The position numbers and the translations under genes are program-made. From Stenotrophomonas raiganjensis (SeqCode) (lineage in GTDB: Bacteria; Pseudomonadota; Gammaproteobacteria; Xanthomonadales; Xanthomonadaceae): a stretch of 64,000 nt of DNA. This document shows, in pieces, positions 19,153 to 27,544 of this stretch. The notes below the pieces were generated by a model. It was not told where the DNA came from. It saw nothing but the letters and a program-made list of their open reading frames with translations, and ran no database searches. Within the stretch, counting starts at the first letter, position 1. Every line of letters starts with the position of its first letter. Location: assembly GCF_030658505.1 (NCBI RefSeq), contig NZ_JAUTXR010000180.1, positions 1 through 64,000 on the forward strand. Reading direction: 5' to 3'.

Positions 19153-20922
19153 GTGCCACGCGCACGCGCCGGCCAGGTCAGCTCCGGCCAGCGGCCGGTA
19201 CAGCTGCTGGCCGGTCATGGTGCGGCCCGAGGCACTGCAATGGGCCGGGCCCGCGTACGCCTGCCGCATGCGCTGGAAGTCGCCGAACAACGTGTCGCAA
19301 ACAGCCAGGTCGAGTCCGAACTGGCCCGCCTGCACCGGGCGGTGGACGCCGCGCGCATTGAAATGCACGAACTGCGGCAGCGCCTGCAGGGTGCATTGAA
19401 CCAGGAGGCGGGCGAGTTCCTCGACCTGCATGCCCTGCTGCTGGATGACCCCGAGCTGCTGTTCGGGCTGGACGAGCTGATCCGCAGCGGCCCGTACAGC
19501 GCCGGCTACGCGTTGCGCCTGCAGCGCGACCGCCTGGCCAAGGTCTTCGATGGCATGGACGATGCCTATCTGAAGAGCCGCATGGACGATCTCGACCATG
19601 TGATCGGGCGCATCCACGCCTTCCTGCAACCCGAACGGCCGCCGGCAGTCAAAGGCCTGGCCGGCGAAATCCTGGTCTGCGACAACATCGCCCCCTCCGA
19701 GCTGGCGCAGCTGCAGGCCCAGGGCGTGGTCGGCATCGTCACTGCCGCCGGCAGCGCGCTGTCGCACAGCGCGATCCTGGCACGCAGCCTGCACCTGCCA
19801 CTGATCGTCAACGTGCCGCAGCTGCTCAGCCGCATCGCCGATGGCGATGTGCTGATCATCGATGGCGCCGACGGCAGCATCACCGCCAACCCGCAGGCCG
19901 ACAACCTGCGGGACTACCGCGTACGGCTGAAAGAGCATGCGCGCGAGCAGCGCGAGCTCGGCCGCCTGCGCAGCAAACCCAGCCGTACCCGCGACCAGGT
20001 CGACATCGCCCTGCTGGCCAATGCCGAATCGCTGGAAGACGTGACCCAGGCGCATGCGCTGGGCGCGCAGGGGCTGGGCCTGTACCGCACCGAATTCCTG
20101 TTCCTGCAGCGCAATGAGCTGCCGGACGAAGAAGAGCAGTTCCAGACCTACCGCGATGCCGCGCTGGGCATGAGCGGGCGACCGGTCACCATCCGCACGC
20201 TGGACCTGGGCGCGGACAAGGCCGACCGTACCGGCCTGACCCTGAGCAATGAAGAGAACCCGGCCCTCGGCCTGCGCGGGGTGCGCCTGTCGCTGGCACG
20301 GCCGAAGGTGGCCGACACCCAGCTGCGCGCGATCCTGCGTGCCTCGGCGTACGGCAAGCTGCGCGTGCTGGTGCCGATGGTCAGCACCCGCGAGGAGCTG
20401 CTGGCCGTGCGCCGGCGCATGCTCAAGCTGACCGAACAGCTGCGCAGCGAAGGCCACATGGTGTCCGACCACGTACCGCTGGGCGCGATGATCGAAGTCC
20501 CCGCCGCTGCGCTGGCGCTGGAGAGCTTCATCGACCTGGTCGACTTCCTGTCGATCGGCACCAACGATCTGGTGCAGTACCTGCTGGCTGCCGACCGCAA
20601 CAACGAGGCATTGGGCGAGTTGTATTCACCCCTGCACCCGGCCGTGCTGCGGCTGCTGCAGATGGTGATCGAGACCGGGGCGCGCCACCGCATCCCGGTA
20701 GCAGTCTGTGGCGAGATGGCCGGTGATGCGCGGATGACCCTGCTGCTGCTGGCGTTGGGCCTGACCGAGTTCAGCCTGCACCCGGGCACGTTGCTGGAGG
20801 TACGCCGTGCGATCCGCGAGGCCGATCTGGCGACGCTGCGGGCACGCGCACCGAAACTGCTGGCCGCGCGCGACCGCCGCGCCATCGAGCGCTGGCTGGC
20901 ACTGGTGGCCGATACGCCCTGA
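19153..20922 (+). CDS. ptsI: Phosphoenolpyruvate-protein phosphotransferase (PTS Enzyme I)
   Basis: Transfers phosphate from PEP to HPr. 589 residues: N-terminal HPr-binding helical domain, swivelling domain with the active-site His205 in GSALSHSAIL, and C-terminal PEP-binding barrel (YRTEFLF, GVRLSLARP and SIGTNDLVQYLLAADRNN). It lacks the N-terminal GAF domain of PtsP (EI-Ntr), so by structure it is ordinary EI; with no permease nearby it probably serves PtsN and the EIIA gene. The start is GTG at 19153. Confidence 0.93.
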   Translation: MPRARAGQVSSGQRPVQLLAGHGAARGTAMGRARVRLPHALEVAEQRVANSQVESELARLHRAVDAARIEMHELRQRLQGALNQEAGEFLDLHALLLDDPELLFGLDELIRSGPYSAGYALRLQRDRLAKVFDGMDDAYLKSRMDDLDHVIGRIHAFLQPERPPAVKGLAGEILVCDNIAPSELAQLQAQGVVGIVTAAGSALSHSAILARSLHLPLIVNVPQLLSRIADGDVLIIDGADGSITANPQADNLRDYRVRLKEHAREQRELGRLRSKPSRTRDQVDIALLANAESLEDVTQAHALGAQGLGLYRTEFLFLQRNELPDEEEQFQTYRDAALGMSGRPVTIRTLDLGADKADRTGLTLSNEENPALGLRGVRLSLARPKVADTQLRAILRASAYGKLRVLVPMVSTREELLAVRRRMLKLTEQLRSEGHMVSDHVPLGAMIEVPAAALALESFIDLVDFLSIGTNDLVQYLLAADRNNEALGELYSPLHPAVLRLLQMVIETGARHRIPVAVCGEMAGDARMTLLLLALGLTEFSLHPGTLLEVRRAIREADLATLRARAPKLLAARDRRAIERWLALVADTP

Positions 20923-20931
20923 GCACCAAGG

Positions 20932-21002
20932 GTAGTGCCGGCCGCAGGCCGGCAGACACCCCATCGAAGGCCAGGACGTTGCCGGCCAGCGGCCGGTACT
21001 AC
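20932..21002. repeat. GTAG-type REP pair, inverted
   Basis: GTAGTGCCGGCCGCAGGCCG at the left and the facing palindrome TTGCCGGCCAGCGGCCGG ending ACTAC at the right; the two share the GCCGGCC core in opposite orientation. Lies between Enzyme I and mgtE. Confidence 0.82.
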
Positions 21003-21115
21003 CGCCACCCGGCGGCTATGCGCTGAAACATCGCCTTGCGATAATGACGCGCTGAACACCCCTGTTGCCGCATCCTTGCCGGGATCGCGGCTTTTCTTAT
21101 CCCGCGGGAGCTGCG

Positions 21116-22477
21116 ATGGCTGAAGCTGTACGCCACGACAAGACTGCGCGCCAACTGCGGATGCTGTCCGATGCACTGGACAGCGGCCGGCTGGGCCCGG
21201 TACGTCGCCTGGTCAACACCCTGGCCCCGGCCGAGATCGGCAACCTGCTCGAGTCGCTGCCGCCGGGCAAGCGCGAGGTGGTGTGGGGCCTGGTCGATCC
21301 TGAAGACGACGGCGAGGTGCTGGTCCACGTCGGCGAGGACGTGCGCGAAAGCCTGCTCGCGGACATGGACCCGGACGAGATCATCGCCGCGGTCGAAGAC
21401 CTGGACATCGACGATCTGGCCGACCTGGTCGAAGACCTGCCGGATACGGTCATCGATGAAGTCCTCAAGTCGATGGACCGCGAGAACCGCGAGCGGCTGG
21501 AACAGGTGCTGTCCTATCCCGAGGACAGCGCCGGCCGCCTGATGAACCCGGACGTGGTGACCGTGCGCGCCGACGTCAACGTCGACGTGGTGCTGCGCTA
21601 CCTGCGCCTGCGCGGTGAACTGCCCGACCACACCGACCATCTGTTCGTGGTCAGCCGGCGGCACCAGTATCTCGGCCGGGTGTCACTGGCAGCGCTGGTG
21701 ACCCACGAAGACACCACCCCGATCAACCGCCTGATCGACGACGAGCAACCGGCCATCGATGTCGGCGAGAGCGACCAGGAAGTCGCGCGGCAGTTCTCCG
21801 ACCATGACTGGATCTCCGCACCGGTGGTGGACGAGAACAACATCCTGGTTGGCCGCATCACCATCGATGACGTGGTCGATATCATCCGCGGCCAGGCCGA
21901 GCACCAGGCGCTGGGCGCCGCCGGCCTGGACGAGGACGAGGACCTGTTCAGCCCGGTCTGGCGCGCCATGCGCCGCCGCCTGATGTGGCTGTCGGTCAAC
22001 CTGTGCACGGCCTTCCTGGCCTCCAGCGTGGTCGGCCACTTCGAGGGCACGATCGACAAGCTGGTGGCGCTGGCGGTGCTGATGCCGATCGTCGCCGGCC
22101 TCGGCGGCAATGCCGGCACCCAGGTGCTGGCGCTGATGGTGCGCGGCCTGGCGCTGGGCCAGGTGGGCGCCTCCAACGCGCGCACGCTGCTGTGGAAGGA
22201 AGTGCGGGTGGCCGCGCTCAACGGCCTGCTGCTCGGCTCGATACTGGGCCTGATCGTGCTGGCCTGGTTCCACTCGCCGGGGCTGTCGGCGGTGATCGCC
22301 ATTGCACTGACCTGCAACCTGCTGTTCGCGGCACTGGCCGGCGTGCTGGTGCCACTGACCCTGAAGCGCTTCGGTTTCGATCCGGCACTGGCCAGCGGCA
22401 TCTTCCTGACCGCCGTGACCGACTCGATGGGCTTCTTCACCTTCCTCGGCCTGGCCACGCTGGTGCTGCTGCACTGA
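21116..22477 (+). CDS. mgtE: Magnesium transporter MgtE
   Basis: Inner-membrane Mg2+ channel gated by cytosolic Mg2+. 453 residues: N-domain of helical repeats (to about 130), paired CBS domains (about 135-255), a connecting helix (FSPVWRAMRRRLMWL) and five membrane helices holding the pore motif IVAGLGGNAGTQVLALMVR. The start follows a GGGAG site at 21106. No M-box riboswitch was recognised in the leader, which is mostly REP DNA. Confidence 0.94.
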   Translation: MAEAVRHDKTARQLRMLSDALDSGRLGPVRRLVNTLAPAEIGNLLESLPPGKREVVWGLVDPEDDGEVLVHVGEDVRESLLADMDPDEIIAAVEDLDIDDLADLVEDLPDTVIDEVLKSMDRENRERLEQVLSYPEDSAGRLMNPDVVTVRADVNVDVVLRYLRLRGELPDHTDHLFVVSRRHQYLGRVSLAALVTHEDTTPINRLIDDEQPAIDVGESDQEVARQFSDHDWISAPVVDENNILVGRITIDDVVDIIRGQAEHQALGAAGLDEDEDLFSPVWRAMRRRLMWLSVNLCTAFLASSVVGHFEGTIDKLVALAVLMPIVAGLGGNAGTQVLALMVRGLALGQVGASNARTLLWKEVRVAALNGLLLGSILGLIVLAWFHSPGLSAVIAIALTCNLLFAALAGVLVPLTLKRFGFDPALASGIFLTAVTDSMGFFTFLGLATLVLLH

Positions 22478-22538
22478 ACCCTGCAGGGTCGGATCCCCGC
22501 CACGCGGGGCTCTGGCCCGATCCCAACGGGAACATCCC

Positions 22539-22805
22539 ATGGCAACAACAATCGAAAACTATTTCCAGCCCGGCTGGCGCGACCAGCAGTACACCTGCCC
22601 GGCCTGCGAATGGAAGGGCAGCTCGCGCGGCATGGAAATGGAGCTGGACGAGGACGCCACCGAGTACGGCTGCCCGGTCTGCGAGAACCCGCTGCTGGTG
22701 GTGCTGCACCCGGACATGGCGCAGGTGCAGGCCGCCGCTGCCGAAGGCAATGCCGAAGCACAGGAGCAGCTGGACATCATCGCCAGTTTCCCGCGCGTGG
22801 GCTGA
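22539..22805 (+). CDS. Small zinc-ribbon protein
   Basis: 88-residue protein with two CxxC knuckles, CPAC (about residues 20-23) and CPVC (about 46-49), spaced as a zinc ribbon, followed by an acidic alanine-rich helix. Probably a rubredoxin-like zinc-binding protein; function unknown. Lies 61 bases after mgtE in the same direction and could be cotranscribed. Confidence 0.75.
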   Translation: MATTIENYFQPGWRDQQYTCPACEWKGSSRGMEMELDEDATEYGCPVCENPLLVVLHPDMAQVQAAAAEGNAEAQEQLDIIASFPRVG

Positions 22806-22815
22806 CTCGCTGCGC

Positions 22816-23706
22816 TCAGCGGCGACTGCGCAGGTCACGCGACCGGGCGGCCAGCGCATCGGCCCGCTGCCGCGCCACGACAAGCTCCTCCGGAGACAGT
22901 TTCAACCCGAGTGCTGCCTCGACCGAATCCTCGCCACACAGGCTGGCGGTACCACACAGCTCGTGCAGCAGCGCCGAATCCGCGCCACACGGCACACCGG
23001 CATCGCAGGCAGCAATCATCCACGCGGCAGCATCCACCTCGGTGCCGGCCGGATAGGGCGCCAGTGCCTCATGCACGCCCCCCGGGTCGTAGGACAGGCC
23101 TTCGGACAGGGCGAGATAGGCCTGGCCATCGCTGCGGGCAAGCGCCTCTTCGATGATCGCCACCTGTTCCTCCGTGGAAGGCCTCGATGCACCCTGCAGC
23201 ATGCCACCAAAGTAACGTTCGATGATCTGCGCGGCAAAGTGCCCCTGCTCGGCGGCCCGCCGGCGGTAGCGGAACGACGCGTCACCCGCGGCCTGCCGAT
23301 CGATGCCGTCACAGCGCTGGGACAGCCAGGCACCACTGCGATACAGCGCCGGCCTGCGATCGGGCGGCATGCCCGTGGGCTCGTCCTGGGCTGGATCGAA
23401 GAACGAGATGCACTCCCCATAGATGAGGCTGAGTTCATAGCTCGCCTCGGCATCACCGGCATCGGAACGTCGGGCCAGTTCATGCACCCGCGGAAGCAGC
23501 CAGGTTGCGGTCTGATAGCTGGCGTCGGCCGGGTCCAGCCGCGCCGCCAGGTGCGGATGCCGTGGAGGCGGTGCGCCGCCGGGGTCGCTCCGGCTTTTGG
23601 AAGCTTCCGGCACGGAATCGGTGCCAGCCTGCAGCCCCTTCCATGTCAATCCCGCGACCAGCACCAGCAGCGCAGCGCAGACCGCAATCCCTTTGCTTCG
23701 TTCCAT
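22816..23706 (-). CDS. Hypothetical membrane-anchored protein
   Basis: 296-residue protein with one N-terminal membrane helix or signal anchor (about 5-23) and a mostly helical soluble part containing YELSLIYGECISFFDP, AAEQGHFAAQIIERYFGG and about six cysteines in the C-terminal half. The AEQG.FAAQ segment recalls a single Sel1-like repeat, but I cannot place it in a family. Convergent with the zinc-ribbon gene, ten bases apart. Confidence 0.7.
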   Translation of the reverse strand: MERSKGIAVCAALLVLVAGLTWKGLQAGTDSVPEASKSRSDPGGAPPPRHPHLAARLDPADASYQTATWLLPRVHELARRSDAGDAEASYELSLIYGECISFFDPAQDEPTGMPPDRRPALYRSGAWLSQRCDGIDRQAAGDASFRYRRRAAEQGHFAAQIIERYFGGMLQGASRPSTEEQVAIIEEALARSDGQAYLALSEGLSYDPGGVHEALAPYPAGTEVDAAAWMIAACDAGVPCGADSALLHELCGTASLCGEDSVEAALGLKLSPEELVVARQRADALAARSRDLRSRR

Positions 23707-23860
23707 GATGTGCAGCTACGCCACTCCAATCGCTCGCCGCATTCTGCGCTGCGCGTGCCCGCCGCGCAAACGATCACCGATGGGGTGTATTGCGCTGCAG
23801 AAGGCAGTGGCACGCGAGTGGAGATAGCATGAACGAGATTCCATGTACTGCGGGTCCGTC

Positions 23861-24682
23861 ATGCTGCGTTCGCTTCCCCGCTGGCTGCCATTGCTGTCGT
23901 TGATGATGTTGGCCGGTTGCGCCAGCACACCCCACAGCGCACGCGGCCACTTCGAAGGCCGCGCTGTGAAGGTTGACGGAGAGACCGCCTACTATCAGGT
24001 ATTCATTCCGGACGCCGTGCGGACGGGGCACCGCGCAGATGCCGGCAACGGCAACGGCACCGGCATCCCGGTGATCCTGTTCCTGCATGGCTCGGGCGAA
24101 CGCGGCGTGGACGGTATCAAGCAGACGTATTCGGGACTGGGACCCTATCTGCGTGAGCACCCCGACTTCCCGGCCCTGGTCGTCTTCCCGCAGGCAGCGA
24201 AGCACTCGGAATGGAGCGGCCGCAACAACCGCATGGCCGTGGCTGCGCTGGACGCGACCATCGCCGAATTCGGCGCCGATCCCACGCGCCAGTACCTGAC
24301 CGGCATGTCGATGGGCGGCTACGGCAGCTGGAACATCGCCCTGGACGATCCGCACCGCTTTGCCGCGATCGTGCCGGTATGCGGTGCCGTGCTCGCACCG
24401 CGCGCGAAGCGGCCGACCCTGTTCGTTGAACAGGTCGCGCAGGAGCCCGATCCCTATGCGGTGATCGCCAGGCGACTGCAGCACACGCCGATCTGGATCT
24501 TCCACGGTGCGCAGGATGACGTGGTGCCACCGGATGACGACCGCAGGCTGCATGTCGCCTTCCAGGGCGCCAACGCACGCGACGTGCGCTACACCGAATA
24601 CCCGGAAGGCAATCACAATGCCTGGGACGCCACCTATGCCGACCCGGCGATGTGGGCGTGGTTGTTCGCGCAGAAGCGCTGA
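23861..24682 (+). CDS. Lipoprotein alpha/beta hydrolase (esterase/peptidase-like)
   Basis: 273-residue predicted lipoprotein: lipobox LAGC with Cys20, then an alpha/beta-hydrolase fold with FLHGSGERG (oxyanion region), nucleophile Ser150 in GMSMGGYGSW, an Asp in HGAQDDVVPP and His in EGNHNAW. This layout is typical of secreted esterase D / PHB-depolymerase-like hydrolases; substrate unknown. The start was placed at the ATG giving MLRSLPR because it makes a proper lipoprotein signal; an ATG 18 bases earlier is possible. Confidence 0.85.
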   Translation: MLRSLPRWLPLLSLMMLAGCASTPHSARGHFEGRAVKVDGETAYYQVFIPDAVRTGHRADAGNGNGTGIPVILFLHGSGERGVDGIKQTYSGLGPYLREHPDFPALVVFPQAAKHSEWSGRNNRMAVAALDATIAEFGADPTRQYLTGMSMGGYGSWNIALDDPHRFAAIVPVCGAVLAPRAKRPTLFVEQVAQEPDPYAVIARRLQHTPIWIFHGAQDDVVPPDDDRRLHVAFQGANARDVRYTEYPEGNHNAWDATYADPAMWAWLFAQKR

Positions 24683-24712
24683 AACACAGCTCCTTCTGGA
24701 AAAGAACTCCCG

Positions 24713-24740
24713 GTAGGTGCCGACCGTTGGTCGGCACTAT
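24713..24740 (+). repeat. GTAG REP, left flank of RAYT
   Basis: GTAG head at 24713 followed by the palindrome GTGCCGACCGTTGGTCGGCAC. The first 25 bases (24713-24737) are the exact inverse of 25343-25367 on the other side of the transposase gene. Confidence 0.88.
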
Positions 24741-25258
24741 CTCTCCGGTCCTGAATGCTCGACTGCCTCGAACTTCCCATCCATCTCCCACCGGCACCAC
24801 GCATGGGCATACTCCCCAATCTGCGCGGTCAGTCCTGCCCTGATCGGATTCCCCAACACGTACACCGCATGACGGAACAGCGATTCATCGGAGCGGATCG
24901 CGTGATCATGATAGCTCGATTGCCAGAATCGTCCTGATCGGCCGAACATGCGGTTGATCCGCAATGCACTGCTCGATTTGAAGCGCTGCATGATGTGATC
25001 CAGCGAGAACGCGCGGAGCTCAACAAGCCAATGGATGTGGTCCGGCATGACCACATAGGCAAGTGAGTGCGCCAGGCCCTCAGCATCAATGCGACGGAAC
25101 ACATCCATGGCCTCCCGTGCCGCAGTGGCATCGTCGAAGAAGCGTCGACGCCCATGGGTAACAGTGGTCAGGATGTAGGATTGCCCGATCCGGGAATGGC
25201 GGCCAAGGCGAAGGCGTGCGCGGTTCATGGCCACAAGCGTGTGTCTGGCAGCAGTCAT
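24737..25258 (-). CDS. REP-associated tyrosine transposase (RAYT)
   Basis: Y1-type single-strand transposase of the IS200/IS605-related RAYT group, about 173 residues. The metal-binding HIH is in MPDHIHWLVE (about 74-76), the catalytic Tyr is expected in AVYVLGNPIRAGL (about 134), and GRFWQSSYHDHAIRSDE is a RAYT hallmark. An alternative ATG ten codons downstream gives MNRARLRLG, a common RAYT start. Flanked by identical inverted REPs, the arrangement in which RAYTs act on their cognate REPs. It appears intact. Confidence 0.9.
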   Translation of the reverse strand: MTAARHTLVAMNRARLRLGRHSRIGQSYILTTVTHGRRRFFDDATAAREAMDVFRRIDAEGLAHSLAYVVMPDHIHWLVELRAFSLDHIMQRFKSSSALRINRMFGRSGRFWQSSYHDHAIRSDESLFRHAVYVLGNPIRAGLTAQIGEYAHAWCRWEMDGKFEAVEHSGPER

Positions 25259-25342
25259 TTTCTATCGGGCAACTACCTCGATGCCGGTAAGCCTGTAGCA
25301 GATCAATGGTCGCGCCCAGCACTTCGCCGGACTGATTGATCG

Positions 25343-25414
25343 GTGCCGACCAACGGTCGGCACCTACCCAGGCAGCTCAAGCTGAATTCCCTTTGTGCCA
25401 ACCGAGGTTGGCAC
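25343..25414 (-). repeat. GTAG REP (right flank of RAYT) plus a second related palindrome
   Basis: 25343-25367 is the exact inverse of the left-flank REP, with its GTAG head pointing back toward the transposase. A diverged palindrome, GTGCCAACCGAGGTTGGCAC, follows at 25395-25414. Together with the left copy they make a BIME-like set around the RAYT gene. Confidence 0.88.
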
Positions 25415-25433
25415 CTGCCAGGCTCGTGGCGTG

Positions 25434-26384
25434 TCAGCCCAGCAGCGTTTCCAGCACGGCCATGCGCACCGCGACGCCGTTGGCGACCTGGCGCAGCACC
25501 CACGACTGCGGGCCGTCGGCCACGTCATCGGTCACTTCCACGCCACGGTTGATCGGGCCCGGGTGCAACACGGCCGCATCCTTGCCGGCACGCGCCAGGC
25601 GCTCGTGGGTCAGGCCGTACTGCGCGTGGTACTGCTCCAGCGACGGCACCAGGCCTTCTTCCATGCGCTCGCGCTGCAGGCGCAGCATCATCAGCGCGTC
25701 GACACCTTCCAGCATCGCGTCGAAATCGTCGCCGACCACGCAGCCCTTCAGCGTCTCGTCGTCCGGCAGCAGCGACTGCGGGCCACACACGCGGATCTCG
25801 CCCACGCCCAGCGTGCGCAGCGCATGCAGGTCGGTACGGGCCACGCGCGAATGCTTCACGTCGCCGACGATCACCACCTTCAGCTTCGAGAAATCCGGGC
25901 CCTTGGCCTGGCGCAGAGTCAGCATGTCCAGCAGGCCCTGGGTCGGGTGCGAACTGCGGCCATCGCCAGCGTTGATCAGTGCGGTGCCCTCGCCGGCCGC
26001 TTCGGCCAGCGCGGCCACGGCGCCATCATCGGGGTGGCGCACGACGAAGCCGCGCACGCCCATCGCTTCCAGGTTGCGCAGCGTATCGCAGGCGGTTTCG
26101 CCCTTGCGCGTGGACGAGGTCGAGGCATCGAAGTTCAGCACGTCGGCCCCCAGGCGCTGCGCGGCCAGCTGGAACGAGCTGCGGGTGCGCGTGGACGGCT
26201 CGAAGAACAGCGTGCACACCGCCGAACCGGCCAGCACGTGGCGCTTGTTGCCGACACGGCCGACTGCGGCATCGCGGATCTGCCCTGCGCGGTCGAGCAG
26301 CTGCAGCAGGGTTTCGCGCGGCAGGCCCTCCAGGGTCAGCAGGTGGCGCAGGCGTCCGGAGGCATCGATTTGCTGGGCGGTCAT
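25434..26384 (-). CDS. pyrB: Aspartate carbamoyltransferase PyrB
   Basis: Catalytic chain for carbamoyl-aspartate formation, the committed step of pyrimidine synthesis. 316 residues with the carbamoyl-phosphate site FEPSTRTRSSF, HPTQGLLD and the aspartate-site block HPGPINRG. No pyrI regulatory gene adjoins; in this group pyrB follows ruvX and yqgE. Lies 15 bases after ruvX in the same direction. Confidence 0.96.
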   Translation of the reverse strand: MTAQQIDASGRLRHLLTLEGLPRETLLQLLDRAGQIRDAAVGRVGNKRHVLAGSAVCTLFFEPSTRTRSSFQLAAQRLGADVLNFDASTSSTRKGETACDTLRNLEAMGVRGFVVRHPDDGAVAALAEAAGEGTALINAGDGRSSHPTQGLLDMLTLRQAKGPDFSKLKVVIVGDVKHSRVARTDLHALRTLGVGEIRVCGPQSLLPDDETLKGCVVGDDFDAMLEGVDALMMLRLQRERMEEGLVPSLEQYHAQYGLTHERLARAGKDAAVLHPGPINRGVEVTDDVADGPQSWVLRQVANGVAVRMAVLETLLG

Positions 26385-26399
26385 GGCGGTGTCGGGCAG

Positions 26400-26894
26400 T
26401 CAGGGAATGGGGGTGGCGTCGTCCGGCGACGACAGCCAGCGGTCGATGATCACCGCCGCGGCCACGGCATCGAGGGCGGCCGCGTCACGGCGGCGCTTGC
26501 GCCCTTCGGCGCGCTCGACGGCGAAGCGGCGGGCAGCCTCGACCGAGCTCGAACGCTCGTCGATCATCACCACCGGCAGCTTGAAACGTTCCCGCAGCTG
26601 GCGGGCGAAGCCCTGCGCACGCTTGCGGTTGGGCTGGTCCTGGCCGTCCAGGGTCAGCGGGTCGCCGACCACCAGGCCGTCGGGCTTCCATTCCTTGAGC
26701 AGGCGTTCGATCGCAGTCCAGTCCGGGCCGTTGCCATGCACATCGACCACGGCCACCGCGCGCGCATGCGCGGCGAAGGCACTGCCGATGGCCACGCCGA
26801 TCCGTCGCGAGCCGACATCGAAGCCCAGAACGGTGCCGTCACGGCGAATCGCCGGGGCAGCAGGAACCGGTGCGGGCGCGGTCGGCTCAGACAT
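26400..26894 (-). CDS. ruvX: RuvX/YqgF family putative Holliday junction resolvase
   Basis: RNase H-like protein of 164 residues, implicated in pre-16S rRNA processing and possibly Holliday junction resolution. Family blocks are [25 protein letters not shown], and [13 protein letters not shown] with the Asp/Glu metal ligands. The N-terminal extension (about 1-20, Pro/Ala-rich) is slightly long. Overlaps yqgE by eight bases. Confidence 0.93.
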   Translation of the reverse strand: MSEPTAPAPVPAAPAIRRDGTVLGFDVGSRRIGVAIGSAFAAHARAVAVVDVHGNGPDWTAIERLLKEWKPDGLVVGDPLTLDGQDQPNRKRAQGFARQLRERFKLPVVMIDERSSSVEAARRFAVERAEGRKRRRDAAALDAVAAAVIIDRWLSSPDDATPIP

Positions 26895-27453
26895 GGCCGC
26901 TGTAGTCGGTCAGCCGGAACAGGTCCACGCCGATACGCGAGGCCGCGCCCTGCCAGCGCTGCTCCAGCGGCAACTGGAACACCAGCTCGGCATCGGCTGG
27001 CACAGTCAGCCAGCTGTTCTCGGACAGCTCGCTTTCCAGCTGCCCGGCGCCCCAACCGGCACAGCCGAGGGTGACCACGGCGTTGGCCGGGCCTTCGCCG
27101 CGCGCCATCGCTTCAAGAATGTCACGCGAGGTGGTCAGGTACAGGCCATCGCCCACGGTCAGGCTTGAATCCCACGCCCGCGCGTCGTCATGGATGACGA
27201 AGCCGCGCTCGGGATGCACCGGGCCGCCGTTGAGCACCATGCGCGCCTGCAGGTCGCCATCGCCGGTGGTGATGTCCATCTGCGCAAGCACTTCACCCAG
27301 CGTGTACTCGGAAGGCTGGTTGACCAGCACGCCCATCGCCCCGTTCTCGTCGTGCTGGCAGATCAGCGCGACGCTGCGGGCAAAGGTCGCGTCGAGCAGC
27401 GACGGCAGCGCGACGAGCAGGTGATCGGCAAGGGAGGTCGGCGTTACAGGCAT
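26887..27453 (-). CDS. YqgE/AlgH family protein
   Basis: 188-residue YqgE/AlgH protein ([22 protein letters not shown] at the start, then [19 protein letters not shown] and [13 protein letters not shown]). The family is conserved beside ruvX and pyrB; AlgH has been tied to alginate regulation in Pseudomonas, but the biochemical role is unclear. First gene of the leftward yqgE-ruvX-pyrB unit, divergent from the DUF4153 gene. Confidence 0.93.
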   Translation of the reverse strand: MPVTPTSLADHLLVALPSLLDATFARSVALICQHDENGAMGVLVNQPSEYTLGEVLAQMDITTGDGDLQARMVLNGGPVHPERGFVIHDDARAWDSSLTVGDGLYLTTSRDILEAMARGEGPANAVVTLGCAGWGAGQLESELSENSWLTVPADAELVFQLPLEQRWQGAASRIGVDLFRLTDYSGHV

Positions 27454-27544
27454 GGGCCCATTCTACCTGCTGGGGGCGGGATGGTCGCGCGATGGCGCCG
27501 AACCGCGATGGGCTAGGATGGTGCTTTGCCATGGAAGGTCATCG

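Noticed and set aside
21003..21115. M-box riboswitch upstream of mgtE
   Set aside because: The leader is short and mostly REP-derived; no conserved M-box core could be made out.
24737..25258. Complete IS200/IS605 insertion sequence
   Set aside because: The protein has RAYT features, there is no TnpB, and the flanks are GTAG REPs rather than IS ends, so it is a domesticated RAYT.
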